A stretch of DNA of 64,000 bases from Mesorhizobium onobrychidis (lineage in GTDB: Bacteria > Pseudomonadota > Alphaproteobacteria > Rhizobiales > Rhizobiaceae): NCBI RefSeq assembly GCF_024707545.1, contig NZ_CP062229.1, positions 2,585,501 through 2,649,500 on the forward strand, read 5' to 3'. Each line of letters begins with the position of its first letter. Position 1 is the first letter of the stretch. The position numbers and the translations under genes are program-made. Shown here piece by piece: positions 18,330 through 28,468 of the stretch. The notes under the pieces were generated by a model. It ran no database searches. It was not told the DNA's origin and saw only the letters and a program-made list of their open reading frames with translations.

Positions 18330-18582
18330 GGCTCGCCACTAGGCTGATCTCGGCCGATCGGGCAGCCGAGTCGCCGAAAAATTGAAGTAACCTGCCGGCG
18401 GGGGGCAAAGGCGCCGCGGGTGAGGGCGAGAGCTGTCTCCAGGGAGAACCGGTCCGGGTCCTCGAGCCATGCGCCGTGATAGTCGAGGCGGATCGTCTTT
18501 GTGCCGCCGACGCGATTGCCGCTCGCCAGTCCGACGGGCGCGCGCGGCCGCCAAGATAGATATGGACCTCGAAGTCAGCCAT
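18330..18582 (-). pseudogene. hipA toxin-kinase remnant (N-terminal part only)
   Basis: The frame opens MADFEVHIYLGGRARP; after a shift the next frame continues IRLDYHGAWLEDPDRFSLETALALTRGAFAPP, the characteristic N-terminal subdomain of HipA serine/threonine kinases. It then falls into an unrelated sequence with a TGA after about 85 codons, and the kinase core is absent. Together with the adjacent hipB remnant it is a dead type II toxin-antitoxin locus. HipA identity rests on recalled pattern similarity. Confidence 0.65.
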
Positions 18583-18585
18583 CGC

Positions 18586-18812
18586 TTAACGTCCCCGCCG
18601 ACCGTTGAGGTGGACATGCTTGGGCAGTTCTGCGTTGGCCAGCGGCTGGCCAACCCTGTCGTTGGCGATGTCGGCGATCTGGCTCAGGCCGTCGAGCGCG
18701 ATGTGAAGGCGCGCTCGGCCACCACGGCCATAGGGAGGCGGCGCCGCCGCCGGGCGTCGTGGATATCCGCCCCCAGCTTGCGCAGGGCGCGTCTTACGGC
18801 GGCTGGAGGATT
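18586..18812 (-). pseudogene. hipB-like XRE antitoxin remnant
   Basis: Reading the minus strand gives LRKLGADIHDARRRRRLPMAVVAERAFTSRST, the first helices of an XRE/HipB helix-turn-helix. The sequence then jumps, in another frame, to LDGLSQIADIANDRVGQPLANAELPKHVHLNGRRG, its C-terminal tail. The middle of the domain, including the recognition helix, is deleted. The tail stops three bases before the hipA remnant, keeping the usual antitoxin-toxin order. Confidence 0.6.
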
Positions 18813-18972
18813 GTGGGGAGTGGGGATTTTGACACCTTCGCACTACAGATTAGCTGAATATGTAGCACGAAGATTACAAATTTTCGAGTTGAGCGTTCGC
18901 GTCACCAGGGGCAGCAACCGACGGGAGATATCCGCAGGGCATCGGCGCGCTCATCGTCCAGTGGCAACGCAT

Positions 18973-18986
18973 TTGCTGTGGATCAA
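18973..18986 (+). promoter_or_regulatory. FixK-type box before the USP-xfp operon
   Basis: TTGCTGTGGATCAA matches the relaxed FixK2 consensus TTG(A/C)-N6-(T/G)CAA. It ends 78 bases before the GTG start at 19065 and is the only such site in front of the USP, MBL, phosphoketolase, acetate kinase and P-type ATPase genes. Confidence 0.6.
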
Positions 18987-19064
18987 AGCCGGGGTCGTCC
19001 CTCGTGACTACAAATGTCGCGAAAGATGGCCATTTGGGCCTTGCATCAATGGAGGCGAAATCAG

Positions 19065-19901
19065 GTGAAGCTTATGGCAGTCCTCTGTCTGGCGACCTAT
19101 CCAGAGGCAAACTCCCCGGCAGCAGCCGTAAACGCAGTTGCCGTCGCCAAGCAACTCGGCTCAACCCTTCATGCAATTGCCGTCAATGTTGACATTCCAG
19201 ACGTTTCGAATGCGCTGTCGAGCTACCTGCTCGACCTTCCCAATAAGATCCGGGAGGTCGAGGCGACCAGCCGCAAGCATGGCAAGGCCCTGCTTGACGC
19301 GGTTGCCAAGGAGGCCTCAGAAGGCGCGGTGACCGTGACCACGCAGGAGATCGCCGCGCCGCCGGCCCTGATGGGCGATGAGGCCGCAAAACAATGCCGT
19401 TACTTCGATCTCTGTCTGGTCGGCATGGCACCGGACAACCAGACGGCGTGCATGACTGCCGAGGCCCTGCTGTTCGGCGCAGGCCGGCCGACACTGCTGC
19501 TTCGCGATGCAACGGATGTCGGTGCGCTTGACCATGTCGTCATCGCCTGGGACGGCAGCCGTGTGGCGGCGCGGGCCGTCGCCGACGCGCGGCCGTTCCT
19601 GGAGCGCGCTTCCAAGGTGACGGTCGTCAGTGTGACCGACGAAAAGCCGCTTCCTGGAAAAGACATCGGAGATCGCCTTGCCGAGGGCCTGAGGACGCGC
19701 GGGCTAACGGTCGAGACCGCTTCGATCCAGGCCGGTGACCTTTCGATTGCCGCCGCTCTCCAGGAGCATGCCATCAAGATCGGCGGCAAGCTGCTGGTCA
19801 TGGGCGGATATGGCCATTCTCGTGTCAGGGACTTCGTGCTCGGCGGCGCAACCGAGGGTGTTCTCGCGGACCTGCGCCTGCCTGTCCTGCTCTCGCACTA
19901 G
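19065..19901 (+). CDS. Tandem-domain universal stress protein
   Basis: 278 residues with two UspA-like halves. The second half carries the ATP-site signature GGYGHSRVRDFVLGG and ends LRLPVLLSH; the first half has a degenerate version. A GTG at 19065 is preferred because GGAGG lies nine bases upstream; the ATG at 19074 follows in frame. USPs bind ATP and support survival under low oxygen or growth arrest. It heads an operon: 11 bases separate it from the MBL nuclease gene, and the FixK-type box upstream fits microoxic induction. Confidence 0.85.
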   Translation: MKLMAVLCLATYPEANSPAAAVNAVAVAKQLGSTLHAIAVNVDIPDVSNALSSYLLDLPNKIREVEATSRKHGKALLDAVAKEASEGAVTVTTQEIAAPPALMGDEAAKQCRYFDLCLVGMAPDNQTACMTAEALLFGAGRPTLLLRDATDVGALDHVVIAWDGSRVAARAVADARPFLERASKVTVVSVTDEKPLPGKDIGDRLAEGLRTRGLTVETASIQAGDLSIAAALQEHAIKIGGKLLVMGGYGHSRVRDFVLGGATEGVLADLRLPVLLSH

Positions 19902-19912
19902 GGCGCGGCGAC

Positions 19913-21526
19913 ATGCAGGGCGGTCGCGGCACGGATCCGGTTCTGCGCTTCCATGGCGCGGCCCACGGCGTCACCGGCTCCTGCTATGAGATCGAAACGC
20001 CACGCTGGCGGATTCTCGTCGACTGCGGCCTGTTCCAGGGATCGAAGTCGGAGCGGGAACTGAACTATGGCCCGTTCCCGTTTCCACCGAACGCGATTCA
20101 CGCGGTCATCCTGACGCATGCGCATATCGACCACAGCGGGCTCTTGCCGAAGTTGGTCAAGCACGGCTTTTGCGGTCCGATCCATACGACCCGCGCCACC
20201 ATCGATCTTTGCTCGGTGATGCTGCCGGACGCGGCGCATATCCAGGAAATGGAGGTCGAGCAACTGAATCGCCGCAATGCGCAGCGCGGGCGACCGCCGG
20301 TCGAGCCGATCTACAGCCTTCAGGATGCGGCTGCCTGCATGACCTTGTTCCGGGCTCTGGAATACGGCGATTGGACAACCATAGCCGATGGCCTTCGCGC
20401 ACGCTTCTGGAACGCCGGCCATTTGCTCGGCTCTGCCACGGTCGAGCTCGAGATCGACATGGATCATCAGAAGACCCCGATGCGCATTTTGTTTTCAGGC
20501 GACATCGGGCCAGGCTACAAGCTGCTTCAGACCGATCCGGAAGGTCCGGCCGGTGTCGACTATCTAATCTGCGAATCGACCTATGGCGATCGGGACCGGC
20601 CGGACGTCTCGCCCGAACAACGGCGATCCATGCTCGGCGACATCGTACGTGGCGCCGCTGTGGCCCGCGGTCCGCTGATCATTCCCTCCTTCGCCGTCGA
20701 GCGGACGCAGGAGCTGCTGGTCGACCTCCATCTGCTCATGCAGACCGGTGCCGTCCCCAGGGCGCCGATCTTCGTCGACTCGCCACTGGCGACGCGCGCC
20801 AGCGCGATTTTCGAACGGCACGCCGACGAGATCGAACAGGGCGACGTGTTACGCCAGGCCCTAGGCTCGAAGGAGCTGCGCTTCACCGAGACGGTGGAGC
20901 AGAGCAAGGCGATCAATCGCCTGACCGGCTTCTTCGTGGTGATCGCCGCCAGTGGCATGTGCGATGCCGGGCGTATCCGTCATCATCTCAAGGCCAATCT
21001 CTGGCGCCGGAATGCCACGGTGATGATCGCCGGGTACCAGGCCCAGGGGTCGCTCGGCAGAATACTACTCGACGGGGCGCGGCGTGTGCGCATCCAGGGC
21101 GAAGAGGTCGAGGTCAAGGCGCATATCAGCCTGTTCGATCTTTATTCCGGCCATGCCGACGCTGCCGAACTGGTCGCCTGGGTCCAGGCCAGAAGTCCGG
21201 TAAGGCAGGCGGTGTTCCTGACGCATGGCGAGGAAGAGGGGCTACGCGGGTTCACCGAGCGGCTGCGATCGATGATCCCTGACGACAGGATCATAATGCC
21301 GCGGCTGGATGATGCCTTGCGATTGACACTCAGTGGCAGTTTGCCGGTCGAGCTCAACGAGCCGCGCCGTCTGAGACCGGAAAAAGTTGCCCGTCTCGAC
21401 TGGCACAACGACCTTTCCAAACTTCTCCTGGACATCAACGAGGCGGTCGGCGCCGCTGCTGACGAACGGGGTCGCGCAGCGGTGATCAGGCGCATGCGCC
21501 GGGTGCTCGAGGACAATGACGCTTAG
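19913..21526 (+). CDS. MBL-fold/beta-CASP hydrolase with RNA-specificity domain
   Basis: 537 residues. The metal-binding motif is LTHAHIDHSG (about residues 65-74), with downstream metal ligands in WNAGHLLGSATVEL and FSGDIG. A beta-CASP region follows (IIPSFAVERTQELL, IFVDSPLATRAS, VVIAASGMCDAGRIRHHL) and a C-terminal KAHISLFDLYSGHADAAEL. This is the arrangement of CPSF73-like ribonucleases and close relatives, which cleave or trim RNA. In several proteobacteria such a gene accompanies phosphoketolase, as here, but I know of no established functional link. Cytoplasmic. Confidence 0.85.
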   Translation: MQGGRGTDPVLRFHGAAHGVTGSCYEIETPRWRILVDCGLFQGSKSERELNYGPFPFPPNAIHAVILTHAHIDHSGLLPKLVKHGFCGPIHTTRATIDLCSVMLPDAAHIQEMEVEQLNRRNAQRGRPPVEPIYSLQDAAACMTLFRALEYGDWTTIADGLRARFWNAGHLLGSATVELEIDMDHQKTPMRILFSGDIGPGYKLLQTDPEGPAGVDYLICESTYGDRDRPDVSPEQRRSMLGDIVRGAAVARGPLIIPSFAVERTQELLVDLHLLMQTGAVPRAPIFVDSPLATRASAIFERHADEIEQGDVLRQALGSKELRFTETVEQSKAINRLTGFFVVIAASGMCDAGRIRHHLKANLWRRNATVMIAGYQAQGSLGRILLDGARRVRIQGEEVEVKAHISLFDLYSGHADAAELVAWVQARSPVRQAVFLTHGEEEGLRGFTERLRSMIPDDRIIMPRLDDALRLTLSGSLPVELNEPRRLRPEKVARLDWHNDLSKLLLDINEAVGAAADERGRAAVIRRMRRVLEDNDA

Positions 21527-21638
21527 AGGCCTCGAAGTGATGAACTGAAAGCGCGCCAACGCGTTTGGATCCATTCGCTGCAGGTCGACGAACACAGGCG
21601 CAAGCCATCTGGCGACAGCCGCCAACAAGGAGCCAAAC

Positions 21639-24062
21639 ATGACCGAGCATACGAACCCCCCAGCTTCCGGTGGCCTTCTGTCCGACGCGGAGCTGCACGA
21701 TATCGATGCCTATTGGCGCGCTGCGAACTATCTCACGATCGGCCAGATTTACCTGCTCGACAATCCGCTGCTACGCCAGCCGCTGCGGCTGGAGCATGTC
21801 AAGCCGCGCCTGCTCGGCCACTGGGGAACGTCGCCGGGGTTGAGTTTCATCTATGCGCACCTCAATCGCGTGATCAGGCTCAGGGGCGCGAATGCGATCT
21901 ATGTCTGCGGTCCCGGCCATGGTGGGCCGGCAATGGTGGCGAACACCTATCTGGAGGGCACCTACAGCGAGTTCAATCCGGACGTCACGATGGACGAGCA
22001 GGGCATGCGCAAGCTGTTCCGGCAGTTCTCGTTTCCCGGCGGCATTCCGAGCCATGCCGCGCCCGATGTGCCCGGCTCGATCCACGAAGGCGGCGAACTG
22101 GGCTACGCGCTTTCTCATGCCTACGGCGCGGCCTTCGACAATCCGGACCTTGTCGTCGCCTGCGTCGTCGGCGACGGGGAGGCCGAGACCGGGCCGCTGG
22201 CAACTGCATGGCATTCCAACAAGTTCCTCAACCCGGCGCGCGACGGGGCGGTTCTGCCGATCCTGCATCTGAACGGCTACAAGATCGCCAATCCGACGAT
22301 CCTGGCCCGTATCCCCGAAGACGAACTGCGCGCGCTTTTCATTGGCTATGGCTATGAGCCACTGTTTGTCGAGGGCCATGACCCAGCATTAATGCACGAG
22401 CGGATGGCAATCGTGCTCGACGACGCGCTCGATCGCATCCGCGCGATCCAGCATGCCGCGCGCGCAGGTTCCGCAGCGTCGACGGCGCGACCAAAATGGC
22501 CGATGATCGTGTTGCGCAGCCCCAAGGGATGGACGGGGCCGAAAGAGGTCGACGGGCTGAAAACCGAAGGCTTCTGGCGCTCGCACCAGGTTCCCCTGTC
22601 GGGCCTTGCGGAAAACCCGGCACATCTCAAGCTGCTTGAGGAGTGGCTGAAAAGCTACCGGCCTGAGGAACTGTTCGACGCCGCCGGCGTCCCTGTCGAA
22701 GCGATCCGCGCCACCACGCCGCAAGCCGCGCGGCGAATGGGCGCTAACCCGCATGCCAATGGCGGCCTGCTGCGTCGGTCTCTTGAGTTACCCAGCCTGC
22801 GGGACCATGCTGTGTCCGTCGAGCGGCCGGGTGCCGTGAAGGCCGAGTCGACGCGGACAATGGGCAAGTTCCTGCGCGCCGTTATGGAGCTGAATGTTGC
22901 GGCGAAGAACTTCCGCATCGTCGGTCCGGATGAGACAGCCTCGAACCGGCTTCAGGACGTGTTCGAGGTCACCGAGCGCGCCTGGATGGAAACGATCCTG
23001 CCCGAGGACGTTCATCTCAGCCGAGACGGCAGGGTCCTGGAAATCCTGTCGGAGCACACCTGCCAGGGCTGGCTCGAAGGCTATCTTTTGACCGGACGGC
23101 ACGGCCTGTTCTCCTGCTACGAAGCGTTCATTCACATCGTCGATTCCATGTTCAACCAGCATGCGAAATGGCTGGATGCCTGCCGCGACATTCCGTGGCG
23201 GCGGCCGATTGCGTCGCTGAACTATCTGCTGTCGAGCCATGTCTGGCATCAGGAACACAATGGCTTCAGCCATCAGGATCCCGGCTTCATCGATGTTGCC
23301 CTCAACAAGAAGGCCGACATCGTGCGCGTCTATCTGCCGCCGGACGCTAACACATTGTTGTGCGTGACCGATCACGTGCTGCGGACATGGAACCGCATCA
23401 ACGTCATCGTCGCCGGCAAGCCGCCGTCATGGCAATGGCTGTCTATGGACAAGGCCGTCGTCCACTGCAGGACAGGGATCGGTATCTGGGACTGGGCGTC
23501 GACCGAGAATGGCGACGAACCGGACGTCGTGATGGCTTGCGCCGGCGACGTTCCGACGCTCGAAACGCTGGCCGCCGTGCAGATCCTCAGGCATCACATT
23601 CCTGAGCTCAGGATCAGGGTGGTCAACGTCGTCGACCTGATGACCCTGCAGCCCAGGGAACATCACCCACATGGGTTGTCGGATCGCGAATTCGACGCGC
23701 TGTTTACTACCGAAAAGCCGGTCATCTTCGCCTATCATGGGTATCCCTGGACCATCCATCGCCTGACCTATCGGCGCACCAATCACGACAACATCCACGT
23801 GCGGGGATACAATGAGGAGGGCACGACGACGACGCCATTCGACATGACGGTGCTGAATGGCCTCGATCGATACCATCTCGTCCAAAGCGTCCTCGACCGC
23901 CTGCCAAAGGTCAAAGGCGCCAATATCGGCCTGATGCAGGCAATGGAGGGTAAGCTGCTTGAGCATCGAGCCTATATTCGGGCTCATGGGCAGGATATGC
24001 CGGAGATCCTTGGCTGGAAATGGGAGCAGGGGCCGGATGCAACGACAAGACATGCTGAATGA
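21639..24062 (+). CDS. xfp: Xylulose-5-phosphate/fructose-6-phosphate phosphoketolase
   Basis: 807 residues, full length for Xfp, a thiamine-diphosphate enzyme that splits xylulose-5-P (and fructose-6-P) to acetyl-phosphate plus glyceraldehyde-3-P (or erythrose-4-P). Visible motifs include [73 protein letters not shown] (ThDP-Mg site), [14 protein letters not shown] and the C-terminal [19 protein letters not shown] stands before the ATG. With the downstream acetate kinase it would give acetate and ATP; the kinase frame is broken here, so acetyl-phosphate may instead reach a phosphotransacetylase elsewhere or accumulate. Confidence 0.95.
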   Translation: MTEHTNPPASGGLLSDAELHDIDAYWRAANYLTIGQIYLLDNPLLRQPLRLEHVKPRLLGHWGTSPGLSFIYAHLNRVIRLRGANAIYVCGPGHGGPAMVANTYLEGTYSEFNPDVTMDEQGMRKLFRQFSFPGGIPSHAAPDVPGSIHEGGELGYALSHAYGAAFDNPDLVVACVVGDGEAETGPLATAWHSNKFLNPARDGAVLPILHLNGYKIANPTILARIPEDELRALFIGYGYEPLFVEGHDPALMHERMAIVLDDALDRIRAIQHAARAGSAASTARPKWPMIVLRSPKGWTGPKEVDGLKTEGFWRSHQVPLSGLAENPAHLKLLEEWLKSYRPEELFDAAGVPVEAIRATTPQAARRMGANPHANGGLLRRSLELPSLRDHAVSVERPGAVKAESTRTMGKFLRAVMELNVAAKNFRIVGPDETASNRLQDVFEVTERAWMETILPEDVHLSRDGRVLEILSEHTCQGWLEGYLLTGRHGLFSCYEAFIHIVDSMFNQHAKWLDACRDIPWRRPIASLNYLLSSHVWHQEHNGFSHQDPGFIDVALNKKADIVRVYLPPDANTLLCVTDHVLRTWNRINVIVAGKPPSWQWLSMDKAVVHCRTGIGIWDWASTENGDEPDVVMACAGDVPTLETLAAVQILRHHIPELRIRVVNVVDLMTLQPREHHPHGLSDREFDALFTTEKPVIFAYHGYPWTIHRLTYRRTNHDNIHVRGYNEEGTTTTPFDMTVLNGLDRYHLVQSVLDRLPKVKGANIGLMQAMEGKLLEHRAYIRAHGQDMPEILGWKWEQGPDATTRHAE

Positions 24063-24113
24063 GCCGATAAGCGGCCTTCGGCGCATCGCAAAGGCACGGG
24101 ATCGGATGGCTGC

Positions 24114-25291
24114 ATGACCGATGCGATCCTTGTCCTGAACGGCGGGTCATCGAGCCTGAAATTCGCTGTCTTCGAGGCAAGCGCAGAGCTTCCCGTGCTG
24201 CTGCGCGGCAACGTCTCGTCGCTCGGACAGCATCCGCGCCTGCACGTCGCGGCTGCGGCCGGCTCCCCTGAAATCGAACGGAACCTGGGCGACGCACCGA
24301 TCGATGTCGCCAAGGCATTCGCAGCGGTCGCTTCGCTGCTCGCCGATCGCAACCTCCTTCGCCGCATCGACAGGGTCGGGCATAGGATCGTCCATGGCGG
24401 CCGCGACTTCACCGAAGCGACGCTGCTCGACGAGCACACGCTCGAGGCACTGCTCCTGTTCGAGCCGCTGGCTCCGATCCACCAAAGTGTCAATCTCGAT
24501 ATAATCTCGCTGGCTGCCGAACTCCTGCCGCAGGCCCTTCAGATCGGATGCTTCGACACCGCGTTTCATGCGGCCCGACCGGGACTTGCCAAGATCTACG
24601 CGTTGCCGCGCGCGATGACCGAGGCGGGCATTGTTTCCTATGGCTTTCACGGCCTGTCTTATAGCCATATCGCTTCCAAGCTGCGCGAGCGCTACGGCGC
24701 GGGTGCCGGCGGCCGTGCGATCGTCGCGCATCTCGGCAGCGGTGCCAGCCTGTGCGCCATGGACGCCGGACGGAGTGTCGCCACAACGATGGGGTTCTCG
24801 ACGCTGGACGGACTTGTCATGAGCACGCGTTGCGGTGCGCTCGACCCGGGGGTCATCCTCCATCTGCTGCAGGATCGGAAGCTGCCGACCGACGAGCTGG
24901 CCACACTTCTGTACGAGAAATCCGGCCTGCTCGGTGTGTCCGGAATATCCGGTGACATGCGGGCGCTGGTCGGTTCGGAGGAACCTGCTGCCGCTGAGGC
25001 CATCGCTCTCTTCGTCTATCGCATCGGGCGCGAGATCGGGTCGCTGGCTGCTGCCCTGGGAGGCTGGATCGGCTGATCTTCACTGCCGGTATCGGCGAAA
25101 ACGCACCATTCGTCCGAGAAAAGGTCGGGGCCTTTGCCGGTTGGCTCGGCGTAGCCCTAGACAAGGACCGCAACCAGCGCGGCGACGAAATCATCAGCCT
25201 TGCCGGCTCCAGGGTCGAAGTCCTGGTGATTCCCACGGACGGGGAGAGGGCCGTGGCCGCCGAACTGCACCGGCACGATCGCGCAAACTGA
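24114..25291 (+). pseudogene. ackA: Acetate kinase, single-base frameshift near 25062
   Basis: Frame 1 encodes VLNGGSSSLKFAVFEA, GHRIVHGG, FDTAFH, YGFHGLSYSHIA, GSGASLCAMD and MGFSTLDGLVMSTRCG, all acetate kinase landmarks, but stops at 25074-25076 after LAAALGGWIG. The minus-one frame continues directly with LDRLIFTAGIGENAPFVREK (the conserved C-terminal block) through ELHRHDRAN to a TGA at 25289-25291. Loss of one C in GGC(C)TGG explains it. The enzyme would lose its last 75 or so residues, including an active-site loop. The second stop overlaps the ATPase start (TGATG). A sequencing error or programmed frameshift is possible. Confidence 0.85.
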
Positions 25292-27921
25292 TGTCAGTTC
25301 TTGTCGGACAGGAAACAGAGGAGAGCGCACGCCAGGGGCGCGAGAACGCCGGCTTGCCTCAATCAGCAGCGACGACGTTCCCGCCGGCAGGCCTCACGGC
25401 GGCCGAAGCACAGGCGAGGCTCGTCGCCGAAGGCTTCAACGAACTACCCAAATCCAACCGGCGCACGCCGTTGCGTATCGCTTTCGAGGTCATTCGCGAG
25501 CCGATGCTGGCTCTGCTGCTGGGTGGAGGCGCCGTCTACCTGGCTCTCGGCGATCTGCAGGAGGCGCTGATCCTGCTCGTCTTTGCGACATTGTCGGTGG
25601 CGATAACGATTGTGCAGGAAGCCCGCACGGAACGTGTGCTGGAGGCGTTGCGCGATCTTACAAGTCCGCGGGCCATGGTGATACGCGACGGCGAACGCAT
25701 GCGTATTGCCGGTCGCGAAGTGGTGCGCGGCGACCTGGTGGTGCTGGCCGAAGGCGACCGGGTGCCGGCCGATCTCAGGCTGATCCACAGCCAGGACCTC
25801 CAGACCGATGAGTCCCTGCTGACTGGCGAATCCGTCCCGGTGCGCAAGATCGCGGCAAGAGTCGCCAACCTGCCTGTCGAGCGCAGACCCGGTGGTGACG
25901 ACCTGCCTTTCGCATTCTCGGGATCGCTGGTCGTTCGCGGTTCGGGCATTGGCGAAGTTCTGGCAACCGGCGCCAACAGCGAAATCGGCGCGATCGGCCA
26001 ATCGCTCAGCACCATGGAGACCGAAGCGCCCCGCCTGCAGCAGCAAACCAAAAGGCTGGTCGGCATCTTTGCGCTGGTGGGCGGGGCTGTCAGCATTGCC
26101 GCGGTCGTCCTGTACGGCCTCTTGCGCGGCGGATGGCTCGATGCGGTGCTGGCTGGCATCGCGCTCGGTATGTCGATGCTGCCCGAAGAGTTTCCGATGG
26201 TGCTGACGATCTTCATGGCCATGGGCGCCTGGCGCATATCGCAGGCGCGCGTGCTCACTCGCCGTGCGGCGGCGATCGAAACGCTTGGCTCGGCAACAGT
26301 CCTGTGCACCGACAAGACCGGTACGCTGACCGAAAACCGAATGACGATCGCAGAATTGCGAACCGCAGACGGCGAGTTGCTTCGTTTGCCTGATGCTCCG
26401 AACACGGCGATGCCGGCGGCATTTGGCAATCTGGTCGAACTTGGCGTTCTTGCCAGTGCCGAGTTTCCGTTCGATCCGATGGAAAGGGCATTTCACACCC
26501 TTGCTCGCGAGCGATTGCCCGGCCGCGAAGACCCGGACCGGGCTCACCGGAAGCTGGTGCGCGGCTATGGGCTTCATCCCGAACTGCTGGCCATGTCGAA
26601 CGCCTGGCGGCCTCCGCCAGGCAGCAGCAACTGTCTGATCGCCGCGAAGGGTTCGCCTGAGGCCATAGCGTCTCTCTGCAGGCTGAGTGCCGACCGCCTC
26701 GGTTCGGTCAAATCAACCGTGGATGCGATGGCGGCAGAGGGATTGCGCGTCCTGGGGCTGGCGCGCGCCCGTCATGACGTCGATAGTCTGCCGGATCACC
26801 AGACGGGTTTCGATTTCGAGTTCATGGGCCTCGTTGGCCTGGCCGATCCATTGCGCGCCGGTGTTCCGAATGCCGTAGCAGATTGCCGTTCCGCGGGGAT
26901 CAAGGTGATCATGATCACCGGCGACTATCCGGCGACGGCCAGAGCGATCGCCCGTCAGGCGGGGCTCAAAGCCGACAATGTCGTCACGGGTGAGAGGCTC
27001 AAGAGTCTGGACGACGCGGCGCTGGCCGATCAGGTTAAAACCGCAACGGTGTTTGCCCGCATCATGCCCGAGCAGAAGCTGGCGATCGTCAGGGCGCTGA
27101 AGGCCAACGGCGAGATTGTCGCGATGACGGGAGACGGCGTCAACGACGCCCCCTCGCTGAAGGCGGCCAATATCGGCATTGCCATGGGCGGCCGCGGAAC
27201 CGACGTTGCGCGGGAGGCGTCATCGATCGTCCTCCTCGACGACGACTTTGGCTCGATCGTCAAAGCCATACGGCTTGGCCGCCGCATCTACGACAATTTG
27301 CGCAAGGCCATGGGCTTCATTCTTGCCGTGCACGTGCCGATCGCCGGGCTGGCCCTTCTTCCCTTGCTGTTTGGCCTGCCCATCCTGTTCGGGCCAATCC
27401 ACATTGCCTTTCTGGAGATGGTGATCGATCCGGTCTGTTCTCTGGTCTTCGAAGCGGAAACCGAGGAGGACGACATCATGAAGCGCCCTCCGCGGGATCC
27501 GGAAACGCCGCTGTTCTCGCGATCGTTGATAGCCTGGAGCCTTGTCCAGGGCATGCTGGCGTTCGCTCTTGTCGCTGCTGTCTTAATTCTCGCCCTGCGA
27601 TGGGAGATGTCCGAGAACGAAATTCGCGCCCTGACATTCTTCTCGCTCGTGTTGACGATTGTTGGCCTGATCTTCGTCAACCGTACGTTCAGCCGGTCCT
27701 TGCTGCTTGCTTTGTTCCGGCCCAATCGATCGCTTGGTGTTGCCGTTGGAATGGTGGCTACGGCGCTGGCAGTGACACTGCTATGGCCGCTGGCCAGCGA
27801 GCTCTTCCGCTTCGGGCCCTTACATCCGGGCGATATCGCCGTGGCGTTTTCGGCCGGACTTACGGTGTTGGTCTGTCTCGAGTTCCTTAAGTATTTCTGG
27901 CGGGAAAGACTGAAAACCTGA
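25291..27921 (+). CDS. P2-type cation-transporting ATPase (calcium-ATPase-like)
   Basis: 876 residues. Actuator motif DESLLTGESVPV, PEEF in the fourth membrane helix (MLPEEFPMVLTIFMAMG), phosphorylation site CTDKTGTLTENRMT, MITGDYPATA and hinge [22 protein letters not shown]. About ten membrane helices, with the long C-terminal helical region of P2 pumps (LEMVIDPVCSLVFEAETEE). The PEEFP site resembles calcium or manganese pumps rather than heavy-metal P1B pumps, so Ca2+ or Mn2+ export is inferred. Start ATG overlaps the acetate kinase stop; it closes the FixK-box operon. Confidence 0.9.
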   Translation: MSVLVGQETEESARQGRENAGLPQSAATTFPPAGLTAAEAQARLVAEGFNELPKSNRRTPLRIAFEVIREPMLALLLGGGAVYLALGDLQEALILLVFATLSVAITIVQEARTERVLEALRDLTSPRAMVIRDGERMRIAGREVVRGDLVVLAEGDRVPADLRLIHSQDLQTDESLLTGESVPVRKIAARVANLPVERRPGGDDLPFAFSGSLVVRGSGIGEVLATGANSEIGAIGQSLSTMETEAPRLQQQTKRLVGIFALVGGAVSIAAVVLYGLLRGGWLDAVLAGIALGMSMLPEEFPMVLTIFMAMGAWRISQARVLTRRAAAIETLGSATVLCTDKTGTLTENRMTIAELRTADGELLRLPDAPNTAMPAAFGNLVELGVLASAEFPFDPMERAFHTLARERLPGREDPDRAHRKLVRGYGLHPELLAMSNAWRPPPGSSNCLIAAKGSPEAIASLCRLSADRLGSVKSTVDAMAAEGLRVLGLARARHDVDSLPDHQTGFDFEFMGLVGLADPLRAGVPNAVADCRSAGIKVIMITGDYPATARAIARQAGLKADNVVTGERLKSLDDAALADQVKTATVFARIMPEQKLAIVRALKANGEIVAMTGDGVNDAPSLKAANIGIAMGGRGTDVAREASSIVLLDDDFGSIVKAIRLGRRIYDNLRKAMGFILAVHVPIAGLALLPLLFGLPILFGPIHIAFLEMVIDPVCSLVFEAETEEDDIMKRPPRDPETPLFSRSLIAWSLVQGMLAFALVAAVLILALRWEMSENEIRALTFFSLVLTIVGLIFVNRTFSRSLLLALFRPNRSLGVAVGMVATALAVTLLWPLASELFRFGPLHPGDIAVAFSAGLTVLVCLEFLKYFWRERLKT

Positions 27922-28009
27922 TCGGGTGCAACAGCGTTCTAACAGACACGTCGCCGACCGTCTTCCAACAGGCAGGCGAGACTTATTGCGGCTGGCAATC
28001 TCTGGTCAT

Positions 28010-28023
28010 TTGATTTGGATCAA
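28010..28023 (+). promoter_or_regulatory. FNR/FixK box
   Basis: TTGATTTGGATCAA is a perfect TTGAT-N4-ATCAA anaerobox. It ends 58 bases before the ATG of the 71-residue protein at 28082. Confidence 0.8.
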
Positions 28024-28081
28024 ATACCGATACCCTGAGTTATAGCAATAGAATCAGCGGTTTATCGAAGAGGTTCCGCGG

Positions 28082-28297
28082 ATGGCCGACGTCGTATCCA
28101 GGCTGGTCAAGGAATGCAACATGACGCGAGGCAACGGTGTGGACTTTCCCACGATTTGGCAGTCCATCCTGAAGGGACATTCATATGTCGCGGGGCCACC
28201 GGTGCAAGATCGCAGTGACGAGGGACCCGTCCTCAAAATTCCCCTCATCACGGGACGCTGTCTTACGTTCGACGCTTCAGGGTTTCATCTTGAGTGA
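28082..28297 (+). CDS. Small protein of unknown function under a FixK box
   Basis: 71 residues, soluble, no signal peptide: MADVVSRLVKECNMTRGNGVDFPTIWQSIL followed by a Gly/Pro-rich turn and LKIPLITGRCLTFDASGFHLE. GAGG lies upstream of the ATG. I recognise no family. The reason to believe it is coding is the perfect anaerobox at a spacing (58 bases) like that of other box-led genes in the window, plus a clean start and stop. Confidence 0.6.
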   Translation: MADVVSRLVKECNMTRGNGVDFPTIWQSILKGHSYVAGPPVQDRSDEGPVLKIPLITGRCLTFDASGFHLE

Positions 28298-28468
28298 ACG
28301 GGGTTGGATTTCCTTTCGCTAGCCGTTCCCTGTGGAGATGCGACTCCTCAGCTTCTGAACTTTGTCGCTGGTTCTACCAACTCGACGGCGCACGGCGCTT
28401 AGGCGTCTGGGTGGCTTCGTTGCTGCTAAATTTCCGGTTCGCCGGCGCCGTTGATGCGGCCGAGACCG

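Noticed and set aside
24835..25290. Upstream extension of the P2 ATPase frame by 152 codons
   Set aside because: This part overlaps acetate kinase out of frame; the ATPase starts at the ATG at 25291, coupled to the kinase stop.
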